A DNA stretch of 64,000 nt from Empedobacter sedimenti (GTDB lineage Bacteria; Bacteroidota; Bacteroidia; Flavobacteriales; Weeksellaceae). The notes under the pieces are model-generated. The model searched no databases, was not told the DNA's origin, and saw nothing but the letters and a program-made list of their open reading frames with translations. The translations under genes were made by a program, and so were the position numbers. Positions 52,361 through 60,379 of this stretch are shown here, piece by piece. The DNA lies in NCBI RefSeq assembly GCF_030005555.1, contig NZ_JASCQG010000002.1:1-64000 (forward strand). Reading direction: 5' to 3'. Every line of letters begins with the position of its first letter. The stretch's first letter is position 1.

Positions 52361-53779
52361 TTAAATTCGCTCTAAAAGTACAATATTTTCTACATGATGT
52401 GTTTGTGGAAACATATCAACTGGCTGAACTTTAACAATTTTATATTGCTCTTTCATCAATTCTAAATCGCGTGCTTGTGTTGCAGAATTACACGAAACGT
52501 ACACAATACGTTCAGGATTCATGAACAAAATATTTTCAACCACTTTTTTGTGCATTCCATCGCGTGGAGGATCAGTAATCAAAACATCTGGAATTCCGTG
52601 TTCGTTAATGAAATCTTGATTCAAAACATCTTTCATATCACCACAGTAGAAATCACAATTATCAATTCCATTAAATTTTGCTGCCGCTTTTGCTGCATCA
52701 ATCGCTTCTTGAACAGATTCTACACCAACTACTTTTTTCGCTTTTTTCGAAACGAATTGAGCAATTGTTCCAGTCCCTGTGTATAAATCGTACACTAACT
52801 CATTTCCAGTTAATCCGGCAAAATCGCGAGTTAATTTGTATAATTCGTAAGCTTGTTCTGGATTTGTTTGATAAAAAGATTTTGGACCAATTTTGAAATT
52901 CAAATCTTCCATCTTTTCCATAATATGATCTTCTCCAGCAAAAACTTCGATGTCTAAATCATAAACAGAATCGTTTTGTTTTGGATTAATCGCATACAAT
53001 AAAGAGGTAATTTCTGGGAATTTATCTTTTAAGTTTTGTAAAAAAGCTTCACGATTTTCTTTTTCTTCACGAAAGAATTGAACTAAAACCATCACTTGTC
53101 CATTCTGAGAAGTACGGATCATTAATGTTCTCAATAAGCCTTCTTGGTTTTTTAAATCGAAGAAATCTAAGTTATGCTCTAGTGCAAAACGTTTTGCTTC
53201 GACACGAATCGCGTTCGAAGGATCGCGTTGTAAGTGACATTTTGTAACATCTAAAACCTTAGACCAAGCTCCAGGAATATGGAATCCAACAACATCACGA
53301 TCGTCAAACTCTTTACCTGACTGAATTTCTTCTAATGTTAACCAACGTGCATTAGAAAAAGTAAATTCTAATTTATTGCGGTAAAAATATTGTTCTTTAG
53401 AACCTAAAATTGGAACAATTTCAGCCTCTAAATCTTTGAAACCTCCGATGCGAACCAAATTGTTAACCACTTCGTCGTGTTTAAATTTAAGTTGCGCATC
53501 ATAGCTCATATCTTGCCATTTACAACCACCGCAAACACCAAAATGCTCACATTCTGGCTGAACACGATAAGGAGATTTTGTATGAATTTCGATTGCTTGT
53601 CCCTCTAAATAGCTGCTTTTTTTCTTCAAAACGTGTACATCTACAACATCTCCAGGAATCGCACCTTTTATCAGAACTGTTTTTCCTTCCTCTGTTCTAC
53701 CAACTGATACACCTTTTGCACCAGCACGTAAAACTTCTATATTATTTAATATGATTTTTTGTTTCGCTTTTCTTGACAT
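52361..53779 (-). CDS. rlmD: 23S rRNA (uracil-1939-C5)-methyltransferase RlmD
   Basis: The 472-residue protein starts at MSRKAKQKIILNNIEV. It has an N-terminal TRAM domain (about 5-62), cysteine cluster CEHFGVCGGCKWQDM (Fe-S, about 76-90), SAM motif LVYDLYTGTGTIAQFVSKKA and the catalytic pattern VLITDPPRDGMHKK followed by YVSCNSATQARDLEL (nucleophilic Cys). It methylates U1939 of 23S rRNA. A start nine codons upstream (MHGLPYLCK) would place the coding start inside the promoter box and is rejected. Confidence 0.95.
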   Translation of the reverse strand: MSRKAKQKIILNNIEVLRAGAKGVSVGRTEEGKTVLIKGAIPGDVVDVHVLKKKSSYLEGQAIEIHTKSPYRVQPECEHFGVCGGCKWQDMSYDAQLKFKHDEVVNNLVRIGGFKDLEAEIVPILGSKEQYFYRNKLEFTFSNARWLTLEEIQSGKEFDDRDVVGFHIPGAWSKVLDVTKCHLQRDPSNAIRVEAKRFALEHNLDFFDLKNQEGLLRTLMIRTSQNGQVMVLVQFFREEKENREAFLQNLKDKFPEITSLLYAINPKQNDSVYDLDIEVFAGEDHIMEKMEDLNFKIGPKSFYQTNPEQAYELYKLTRDFAGLTGNELVYDLYTGTGTIAQFVSKKAKKVVGVESVQEAIDAAKAAAKFNGIDNCDFYCGDMKDVLNQDFINEHGIPDVLITDPPRDGMHKKVVENILFMNPERIVYVSCNSATQARDLELMKEQYKIVKVQPVDMFPQTHHVENIVLLERI

Positions 53780-53783
53780 TTTG

Positions 53784-53791
53784 CAAAGGTA
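53784..53791 (-). promoter_or_regulatory. -7 box for rlmD
   Basis: TACCTTTG on the minus strand ends 4 bases before the rlmD ATG at 53779. Transcription would begin at or next to the start codon. Confidence 0.55.
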
Positions 53792-53861
53792 AGGAAGTCC
53801 ATGCAATTTTTATAAGTGTTTTCTTATTAAAAAAAACGAGTTTTATATAATAAAGAAAATG

Positions 53862-54656
53862 TTAATTTGCTGGTACTGCATTCAAATAATTTTCATAATT
53901 ACTTGGAGAGAATTTCCAATCCACAGCATTATTATTGCTATCAGTACTTAAGTTTTGTATCAAAAGATATAGTGTTGTATTGTCATTTTGAACATCTACA
54001 ATTGTTGAACCTGTAATGAAATTAGGATTGTTTGCTGTTTGATTTTTAATCATATTTCCTCCAAAATTTTTAGCAACATTACCAACATAAGTAAAGTTAG
54101 TATTGGATACTGTAGTAGGAGAAGATGACAGATATAATGATAACCAATATGGGTTTAAATTTGTTGTAGCATTGGTAGTTCTTAACATGATTGTTAGTCC
54201 GGTATTTATCATCCATTTACCTTTAGATAATACGATTGAAGCTTGAGAATATTTGATAGGAGTTGTAGATGTATCCGAATTAATATCACCAGAAGATGAA
54301 TTAAAATTACCACTTGTTACATACTTAAATACAGGTAAATCTTGCCAAGTTCCGATACCAGTTGCATCACTTACTAACACTTTTCCTACACCCTGAGTTC
54401 CATCTACAATTTTTATTGAACCAGCGCTAGAACTATTAATCTCTAATTTTGTACTTGGAGCAAGTGTGCCAATTCCAACATTTCCTGTAGAAGTTATTAT
54501 AAAATCATCAGTATGGGTTGATGGTGTTCCTAAAACTGTATTTGTTGCAGCATCTATATGTAAAGTACCTTGTGGATTTGTTGTACCTATCCCCACTTGA
54601 CCAAAAGTATAAAAGCTAAGAAGGAATGTTATTTGAGTTAAAATATTTTTTTTCAT
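53862..54656 (-). CDS. secreted protein with 'VGIGT' repeat and C-terminal beta domain (paralogue 3)
   Basis: The 264-residue protein has a signal peptide ending FYTFG before QVGIGTTNPQGTLHIDAAT. Two VGIGT-type motifs (about 21 and 53) are followed by LEINSSSAGSIKIVDGTQGV and GKVLVSDATGIGTW, and then a ~140-residue beta-rich domain with LSKGKWMINTGLTIML and NPYWLSLYLSSS. The N-terminal repeat resembles tail-fibre-like surface modules; no enzymatic motif is present. It is the last of three tandem paralogues, about 16-18 bases apart, on the same strand. Confidence 0.75.
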   Translation of the reverse strand: MKKNILTQITFLLSFYTFGQVGIGTTNPQGTLHIDAATNTVLGTPSTHTDDFIITSTGNVGIGTLAPSTKLEINSSSAGSIKIVDGTQGVGKVLVSDATGIGTWQDLPVFKYVTSGNFNSSSGDINSDTSTTPIKYSQASIVLSKGKWMINTGLTIMLRTTNATTNLNPYWLSLYLSSSPTTVSNTNFTYVGNVAKNFGGNMIKNQTANNPNFITGSTIVDVQNDNTTLYLLIQNLSTDSNNNAVDWKFSPSNYENYLNAVPAN

Positions 54657-54671
54657 TTTTAAAATGGTTGA

Positions 54672-55469
54672 TTAATTACTATCTAATGGAACTGCGTAAA
54701 AATAGTTTTCCCAATTATTATTAGTTATATTCCAATTTCTTTTTGGGGCAGTATCCGATTGATTATTTTCAACTAATACCTTAATTGTAGTATTTTGTTT
54801 AACCCTAATAATAGAAGATCCACTAATAAGATTTGCATTACCTACGCTACTTGTCCTGTTCGCTATCATCAATCCTGCGTAACCTGTATTATTACCACCA
54901 CTACCTAAAAAATCAAAAGTTGAATTTGTTCTGCTTGTTTCAGAGTCAGATAAATAAATATGTAGCCAATAAGGGGTATTAACATCATTCATTTTAAAAG
55001 TTCCTCCAAAATTTACCATCCATACTCCTGGAGTAAGGTTTATTGAAACAGATATATATTTTGTACCTCCAGAATTATCAGAAACAATTGTCGGAATGTT
55101 TTGCCAATTGCCTAATACAATCTGCTTTATACTTCCTTGTACATACCAAGATCCTACACCGTTAGCATCACTTAGTAAAAAAGCATTTTGTTGTTGCGTA
55201 CCATCTACAATCTTAATAGCTCCGTTGGTAGCACTTTTTATTTCTAATCTTTTACTTGGTGTTAGTGTTCCTATACCTGTATATCCTTGCGATGTTATCA
55301 CTACATCATCATTAATATTAGTAGAAGGAGTACCTATTATTGTGTTATTTGATGCATCTACATGCAAAACTTGTTGCGGAGAATTAGTCCCAATTCCAAC
55401 TTTTCCATTTTGAGAAAAAACTAATGTAGATAGACATAATGAGATTAAATAATATAAATTATTTTTCAT
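54672..55469 (-). CDS. secreted 'VGIGT' repeat protein (paralogue 2)
   Basis: The 265-residue protein has a signal peptide (MKNNLYYLISLCLSTLVFS), the repeat KVGIGTNSPQQVLHVDASNN, a second motif GYTGIGTLTPSKRLEIKSAT, IKIVDGTQQQNAFLLSDANG and the C-terminal domain with LTPGVWMVNFGGTFKMND and PYWLHIYLSDSE. It is the middle copy of the trio and clearly homologous to both neighbours through its N-terminal half. Likely secreted or surface displayed; function unknown. Confidence 0.75.
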   Translation of the reverse strand: MKNNLYYLISLCLSTLVFSQNGKVGIGTNSPQQVLHVDASNNTIIGTPSTNINDDVVITSQGYTGIGTLTPSKRLEIKSATNGAIKIVDGTQQQNAFLLSDANGVGSWYVQGSIKQIVLGNWQNIPTIVSDNSGGTKYISVSINLTPGVWMVNFGGTFKMNDVNTPYWLHIYLSDSETSRTNSTFDFLGSGGNNTGYAGLMIANRTSSVGNANLISGSSIIRVKQNTTIKVLVENNQSDTAPKRNWNITNNNWENYFYAVPLDSN

Positions 55470-55486
55470 TTTTTTAATTTTAATGG

Positions 55487-56308
55487 TTAGTTAATCGGAA
55501 TTGCATAAAAATAATTCTCTGGAGAAGAGGTATCAAACTGCCATGTAGCAAGATCTTCTAATAATAGATACAAATTGATAGGAGATGTAGAAGTTACTTC
55601 TATAATTGTTGTTCCAGTAAAAAAACCTTTTCCATTCGCTGTTCCATCACCATAGATTACACTTGCGTAACCAGTAGCATTTCCTGCAGGACCTAAATTT
55701 TTCCAACCTACATAACTTTGACCAGAATTAGAACTTGAGATTTTACCATGTAACCAAAATGCATTTGCAATATTTTTAGATGTAGATAATCTTATACCCA
55801 TATTTACAATCCATTTTCCTGTAGTTAAACCCGTGAGAGAGAGATTAGAATATAGATTACTCCCATTTGATAAATATTCACCTTTTGAATTTACAACTTC
55901 AGGTGAAGTGGTTATTTGTTGTGGTGTTCCATTGTATGTCCAAATTATAGCAGATTTAAAAGAGTTTGGTTTAATCCATTTTGCTAAACCTGAATTATCA
56001 CTCATAAGATATTTTCCAACTCCTTCCGTTCCATCTGTAATTTTAATAGCTCCATTAGTCGTTCCATTATTAATCTCTAATTTGGTAGTTGGCGAAGTAG
56101 TTCCTATACCAACATTTCCATTGGTTTGAGAAATAATGAAGTCATTAGATTGTTGCACATTAGAAATTGCCGAAGTAGCATCTTTGGGATTATCTTTATT
56201 TCCATCAATATGTAGAACTCCTTTAGGGAAACTTGTTTCTATTCCTATTTGACTATAAGCATAGGCAAATAAGAAAAAACTTAATAAAAGTGTAAGTTTT
56301 TTTATCAT
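55487..56308 (-). CDS. secreted 'VGIGT' repeat protein (paralogue 1)
   Basis: Starting at the ATG at 56308 gives a 273-residue protein with a signal peptide (MIKKLTLLLSFFLFAYAYS). An upstream start would add 19 residues with no role. The repeat blocks are QIGIETSFPKGVLHIDGNKD and GNVGIGTTSPTTKLEINNGT, then IKITDGTEGVGKYLMSDNSG and the C-terminal domain with LTTGKWIVNMGIRLST and FWLHGKISSSNSG. It is the first gene of the tandem array, which probably arose by duplication. Function unknown. Confidence 0.75.
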   Translation of the reverse strand: MIKKLTLLLSFFLFAYAYSQIGIETSFPKGVLHIDGNKDNPKDATSAISNVQQSNDFIISQTNGNVGIGTTSPTTKLEINNGTTNGAIKITDGTEGVGKYLMSDNSGLAKWIKPNSFKSAIIWTYNGTPQQITTSPEVVNSKGEYLSNGSNLYSNLSLTGLTTGKWIVNMGIRLSTSKNIANAFWLHGKISSSNSGQSYVGWKNLGPAGNATGYASVIYGDGTANGKGFFTGTTIIEVTSTSPINLYLLLEDLATWQFDTSSPENYFYAIPIN

Positions 56309-56846
56309 AATAAATTTAGGTTGGTTTTCGTCTTTTGTTAAAACATAAGCGAAAAATATTGTCAAAATTAAGTATGATTTGTATGTGTTATAAGAAGATT
56401 TATGTTGAATGGTGAGAGAGATGTTAAATATAAATTTAGTTTAATTAATTGTTTTTCAGTGTTTAACGTTTTAATAAATCGGAATTTATAATTTTTTATT
56501 TTATATAAAACTCATGTTATGCTTTTGTTATAAATGATGAGATAATGTTACTTCTCATATCATTTATAAAAAGATAATAAGAAGAAACTGTAGCTCATTT
56601 TTTCAAGATGGGTTGTATAAAACCTGTACAATAGGTTTAATTGTAGAATATTCATTTTTTATCTTTTTTGAAATCGATCGTTGTATTTTAAATAAAATTT
56701 TTATTTTTACAACATAAAATCTATCGGTTTTATAGATTATTATTTTATTAAAATAATTTATACAGAATTTTTTTCTTTAAATAAGGTAGAAAATAGGTTT
56801 GTTATTTAAATTATCCTATTAATTATAATAATTTAGAAAAATAATA
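56309..56846. other. very AT-rich intergenic region
   Basis: About 540 bases between the secreted-protein array and the sulfate operon are strongly AT rich with stops in every frame. No gene was recognised. A box TAGGTTTG at 56794-56801 is a possible -7 element, but the one at 56847 is closer to the leader peptide. The rest holds nothing I can support. Confidence 0.6.
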
Positions 56847-56854
56847 TAATTTTG
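56847..56854 (+). promoter_or_regulatory. -7 box for the sulfate-assimilation operon
   Basis: TAATTTTG matches TAnnTTTG. The predicted transcription start is near 56858, about 20 bases before the leader-peptide ATG. No clear -33 TTG was found. Confidence 0.5.
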
Positions 56855-56877
56855 AAGTCAGAAATGAAACAAGAAAA

Positions 56878-56955
56878 ATGAAAAATTTAGTCTTTAATAT
56901 GTCAATGTATATGTGTCGCTCTTTGCAAGAGGAGGAAATTGTTGTGACGTATTAA
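56878..56955 (+). CDS. candidate leader peptide of the cysD operon
   Basis: A 25-codon frame begins MKNLVFNMSMYMCRSLQ and ends EEEIVVTY. Four Met codons and one Cys codon are present in the first 13 codons (ATG TCA ATG TAT ATG TGT clustered at 56899-56916), just before a stem-loop. A following terminator lies 43 bases before cysD. The cluster is what is expected for translation-dependent sensing of Met-tRNA or Cys-tRNA. No protein evidence exists here, and the peptide itself is likely only a sensor. Confidence 0.6.
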   Translation: MKNLVFNMSMYMCRSLQEEEIVVTY

Positions 56956-57005
56956 TAACGAAAATAATAATTCATAAACTCCTCCAGCTTGTTGAGGAGT
57001 TTTTT
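56919..57005 (+). promoter_or_regulatory. candidate attenuator (trp-type three-stem switch) for the cys operon
   Basis: Three alternative stems are visible. Stem 1 pairs CTCTT (56919-56923) with AAGAG (56927-56931), right after the Met/Cys codons. An antiterminator pairs CAAG (56926-56929) with CTTG (56988-56991) and GGAGGA (56931-56936) with TCCTCC (56980-56985). The terminator pairs AAACTCCTC (56976-56984) with GAGGAGTTT (56994-57002) and ends in a T run. A ribosome stalled at the Met/Cys codons would block stem 1 and favour the antiterminator, which removes the 5' arm of the terminator. Confidence 0.65.
56976..57005 (+). terminator. intrinsic terminator before cysD (attenuator terminator)
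   Basis: Stem AAACTCCTC / GAGGAGTTT with a 9-base loop followed by T5, located 43 bases upstream of cysD with no gene before it, so it acts on leader transcripts. Confidence 0.8.
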
Positions 57006-57047
57006 ATTGTCAAAAAATAAGTTAGAAAGTTAGAAATTTAGAAAAGA

Positions 57048-57956
57048 ATGTCAAGTCAAGAAAAAAATTATTTAAATCAATTAGAAGACGAAGCAATCTA
57101 CATTTTGAGAGAAACAGCGGCTCAATTTGAGCGTCCAGCGTTGTTATTTTCAGGAGGAAAAGATTCTATTGTTTTGATTCATTTAGCATTGAAAGCTTTT
57201 CGTCCAGGGAAATTTCCTTTTCCATTGGTACACGTAGATACAGGACACAATTTTCCTGAAGCGATAAAATTTAGAGATTATTTGGTCGACCAAATCGGCG
57301 AAAAATTGATAGTAGCTTCTGTAGAAGATGCTATAAAAAAATATAATCTGAAAGAAACAGCTGGTCGTTTTCCTTCTCGTAATGCCTTACAAACGTATGC
57401 GTTGTTAGATGTGATCGAAGAAAATGAGTTTGATGCATGTATCGGAGGAGCACGTCGAGATGAAGAAAAAGCACGTGCAAAAGAGCGTATTTTCTCGGTT
57501 CGAGATGATTTTGGTCAATGGGATCCGAAACTTCAACGTCCAGAATTGTGGAATATTTTGAATGGAAAAATTGAAAAAGGACATAATGTTCGTGTTTTCC
57601 CGATTAGTAATTGGACAGAATTAGATGTTTGGAATTATATCAAACAAAATAACATCGAATTACCAAATTTATACTTTGCTCACGAGCGCGAATGTATTGT
57701 TTACAATGATAAATTAATTGCGACTTCAGATTTTATTCAGCCAAATGCTGATGACAAAGTTGTAGTAGAAAAAGTGCGTTACAGAACGGTTGGTGATATG
57801 ACGTGTACAGCGGCTGTACCTTCGGATTCTTCTACGATTGACGATATTATTACTGATATTATTAATACAAGAATCAGCGAAAGAGGACAAACTCGTTTGG
57901 ACGATCAATTGTCAGAGTCAGCAATGGAAGACCGCAAGAAACAAGGTTATTTCTAA
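57048..57956 (+). CDS. cysD: sulfate adenylyltransferase subunit CysD
   Basis: The 302-residue protein has the ATP-pyrophosphatase motif LFSGGKDSIVLIHLAL (PP-loop, about 29-44), DTGHNFPEAIKFRD, GGARRDEEKARAKER and the C-terminal ERGQTRLDDQ block. With CysN it forms ATP sulfurylase, which activates sulfate to APS. It is the first structural gene of the sulfur operon, read from the attenuator, and is followed 51 bases later by cysN. Confidence 0.96.
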   Translation: MSSQEKNYLNQLEDEAIYILRETAAQFERPALLFSGGKDSIVLIHLALKAFRPGKFPFPLVHVDTGHNFPEAIKFRDYLVDQIGEKLIVASVEDAIKKYNLKETAGRFPSRNALQTYALLDVIEENEFDACIGGARRDEEKARAKERIFSVRDDFGQWDPKLQRPELWNILNGKIEKGHNVRVFPISNWTELDVWNYIKQNNIELPNLYFAHERECIVYNDKLIATSDFIQPNADDKVVVEKVRYRTVGDMTCTAAVPSDSSTIDDIITDIINTRISERGQTRLDDQLSESAMEDRKKQGYF

Positions 57957-58007
57957 GTCAAAATTTTTTTAAACAAAACTCTATAATATCTATAGAAATT
58001 AAGTAAA

Positions 58008-59243
58008 ATGAATACATTAAAATTTATAACAGCAGGAAACGTAGACGATGGTAAAAGTACTTTAATAGGACGTTTACTTTACGATTCGAATAGTATTCAC
58101 ACCGATCAATTGGGTGTTTTAGAAAAACGTAAATCAAACGAAGATGATGAAATTGATTTGTCTTTGATTACTGATGGTTTACGTGCTGAGCGTGAACAAG
58201 GAATTACAATAGATGTAGCGTACAAATATTTTTCGACAGCAAAACGAAAATTTATTATTGCAGATGCGCCTGGACATGAGCAGTATACGAGAAATATGAT
58301 TACAGGTGCTTCAAATTCGGAGTTGATTATTATTCTGGTTGATGCGCGTAAAGGAATTACTTCTCAAACAAAACGCCATGCAAGTATTGGTTCGTTAATG
58401 GGAATTAAAAAAGCAATTATTGCGATTAATAAAATCGATTTGGTTGATTATTCACAAGATATTTTTGAAACGATAAAAAATGATTTTCAACAAATTCAAG
58501 ATCAATTGAATTATGATGAAGTGACTTTTATTCCAGTTTCTGCTTTGGTTGGTGATAATATTGTCGAAAAATCTGCGAAAACGCCTTGGTATAATGGTGA
58601 AACATTATTGCATCAATTGGAAACAGTTACGATTGAAACTGATAAAAATTTAGCAGCTCGTTTTCAGGTTCAATGGGTAATTCGTCCAAAAGATGAAGAG
58701 CATCACGATTACAGAGGTTATGCGGGACAAATTTTGAGTGGAGTCTACAAAGTAGGAGATTCTATCAAGGTTTATCCATCAAATATCGAATCAAAAATTG
58801 TTAAAATAGAACGTCATTTAGAAGAAGTTAATCAGGCTGAAGCAGGAGAAAATGTTGTGATTCATCTCGAAAATAATATAGATATAAGTAGAGGAGATAC
58901 AATTGTAAAAACTTCTGAAGAGCCGCAAACGACAAATGAGCCAAAGGCGTGGATTTGTTGGTTAGACAATAATGCGTTACAACAAGGAAAAACGTATGTG
59001 TTGCAACATCGTTTTCATTCGGTTCGTGCAAAAATCAAAACAATCGATCAGCAATGGGACATCAATAATTGGGAATTTATTCCTTCTGATGAAATCAAGT
59101 TAAATGATATTGGACAAGTGGTTTTAAAGACAAATCAGCCTTTATTTTTCTATTCTTTCAAAGAAAATATTCATACAGGAAATGCAATTTTGATTGACGA
59201 AACAACGAAAAATACAGTCGCAGCTTTGATGTTTATTGACTAA
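58008..59243 (+). CDS. cysN: sulfate adenylyltransferase subunit CysN (GTPase)
   Basis: The 411-residue EF-Tu-like GTPase has P-loop GNVDDGKSTLIGRLL (about 10-24), GITIDVAYKYF, DAPGHEQYTRNMITGA and NKIDL. GTP hydrolysis by CysN drives APS formation by CysD. The length corresponds to CysN alone, with no fused CysC kinase. No cysC or cysH gene lies in the window, so further reduction of APS or PAPS depends on genes elsewhere. The next gene is separated by a 222-base gap with a double hairpin. Confidence 0.96.
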   Translation: MNTLKFITAGNVDDGKSTLIGRLLYDSNSIHTDQLGVLEKRKSNEDDEIDLSLITDGLRAEREQGITIDVAYKYFSTAKRKFIIADAPGHEQYTRNMITGASNSELIIILVDARKGITSQTKRHASIGSLMGIKKAIIAINKIDLVDYSQDIFETIKNDFQQIQDQLNYDEVTFIPVSALVGDNIVEKSAKTPWYNGETLLHQLETVTIETDKNLAARFQVQWVIRPKDEEHHDYRGYAGQILSGVYKVGDSIKVYPSNIESKIVKIERHLEEVNQAEAGENVVIHLENNIDISRGDTIVKTSEEPQTTNEPKAWICWLDNNALQQGKTYVLQHRFHSVRAKIKTIDQQWDINNWEFIPSDEIKLNDIGQVVLKTNQPLFFYSFKENIHTGNAILIDETTKNTVAALMFID

Positions 59244-59260
59244 TTTTTTTAAGTAAAATT

Positions 59261-59384
59261 CGTCAGTTCGAGTGATTTTTAGAAGTGATATTTATAAAAA
59301 TTGTATCGAGAACTAAGATGAATATTATCTTCAAAAACCTTATTCTCGATACAAAATTCTTACAGAATTCCACTCGAATTGACG
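59261..59384. repeat. flavobacterial-type double hairpin repeat
   Basis: Outer arms CGTCAGTTCGAGTG (59261-59274) and CACTCGAATTGACG (59371-59384) pair with one G-T. Inner arms TTGTATCGAGAA (59301-59312) and TTCTCGATACAA (59343-59354) are perfect complements. This composite of an outer TCGAGTG stem and an inner TATCGAGA stem is a form I associate with dispersed repeats in flavobacterial genomes. It lies between cysN and the cobA fragment. Confidence 0.75.
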
Positions 59385-59465
59385 GTTTCATTGATAAAAT
59401 TATCTAAAATATAAAAGTTTCAAAACATCAACTCAATCTTATCAATCAACTAATTTATTACAAAC

Positions 59466-59777
59466 ATGCAAACAACAATAGGAAAAGTAATTTTAGCGGG
59501 AGCTGGTCCTGGAGATCCAGAATTGGTGACGCTCAAAGCATTAAATTATATCAAAAAAGCGGATGTTATTTTGACAGATCGCTTGGTTTCTCCAGTGTTA
59601 ATCGACGAATATGCGTCTAAAAATGCATTGATAATTTATGTCGGAAAACAATGTTCGAAAGGAATTCATACGCCTCAAAAAGACATCAACGATTTGATGA
59701 TTGAGTTTGCAATGCAAGGAAAATTAGTACTTCGATTTCATCATCGAACGAAGCGCATGATAATGAAATTCACTTAA
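59466..59777 (+). pseudogene. cobA: uroporphyrinogen-III C-methyltransferase, N-terminal fragment
   Basis: The first ~94 residues match SUMT/CobA: VILAGAGPGDPELVTLKALN (SAM-binding start), ADVILTDRLVSPVLIDEYA, LIIYVGKQCSKGIHTPQKDI and GKLVLRF. The family continues with KGGDPFIFGRG and ~160 more residues. Here the frame instead turns into RFHHRTKRMIMKFT and stops. The lost part contains most of the substrate-binding site, so the product cannot make precorrin-2 for siroheme. The break lies near 59735 and the downstream sequence belongs to a different gene. Confidence 0.85.
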
Positions 59778-60361
59778 CAGTTAGTCTGAATACTTTTTCA
59801 GTTTCAGATCAACAAAAAACTGGATTATGTTCTCAGTTTTTAGCAGATTTTGAGCAAGATAAATCCATAGAATTTTACATTCACAAGAATAAAAACTTCA
59901 AACTTCCAGATGAAAATCAAGCGGTGATTATGATTGGTCCAGGAACGGGAATTGCACCTTTTCGTAGTTTTTTGACACATCGAGATGCAATTGGAGCGGA
60001 AGGTAAAAACTGGTTGTTTTTTGGTGAGCAACACTTTGTTTCGGATTTCTATTATCAAACTGAAATTCAGGAATGGCTTTCGACAGGAGTTTTGAGCAAA
60101 TTAGATACCGCTTTTTCGAGAGATCAAAAGCATAAAATTTATGTACAAGATCGAGTGAAAGAGCATGGAAAAGAACTTTATAATTGGTTAAACGATGGTG
60201 CGTATTTGTATGTCTGCGGACAAAAAGACGGAATGAGTACAGATGTAGAAAGTGCTTTGATCGAATTAATTGCAAAAGAATCGAATCAAGATGAGGTTTC
60301 AGCGAAAAATTTTCTAGAACAATTAGAAGAAGAAGGTCGCTACCAAAAAGATGTTTACTAA
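59735..60361 (+). pseudogene. cysJ: assimilatory sulfite reductase flavoprotein, C-terminal fragment
   Basis: About 209 codons in the frame after the cobA break encode the end of a CysJ-type diflavin reductase. Starting at SISSSNEAHDNEIHLTVSLN (the FAD-binding RLYSISSS region, with RLY lost), it continues with TGLCSQFLADF, the NADPH-binding VIMIGPGTGIAPFRSFL, YVCGQKDGMSTDVESAL and ends EEEGRYQKDVY. The flavodoxin domain and most of the FAD-binding part are missing. No start codon gives a useful protein; a GTG at 59924 could at best make 145 residues. Confidence 0.85.
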
Positions 60362-60379
60362 TTAACCAACAACTAAAAA

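Noticed and set aside
53780-53806. Nine-codon N-terminal extension of rlmD (MHGLPYLCK)
   Set aside because: It overlaps the -7 promoter box, and conserved family sequence begins at MSRKAKQ.
56864-56881. Five-codon frame (MKQEK) just before the leader peptide
   Set aside because: Its stop overlaps the leader ATG (AATGA-type), and it has no Met/Cys cluster; at most it is a translation-coupling signal, and no case can be made from one sequence.
56719-56955. SAM riboswitch or other metabolite riboswitch before cysD
   Set aside because: I looked for conserved SAM-I or SAM-II patterns and found none; the leader-peptide-with-three-stems reading explains the structure better.
59924-60361. A 145-residue protein starting at GTG 59924 as a functional gene
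   Set aside because: It is the tail of a CysJ homologue lacking flavodoxin and FAD-binding parts; reading it as a gene would hide the deletion.
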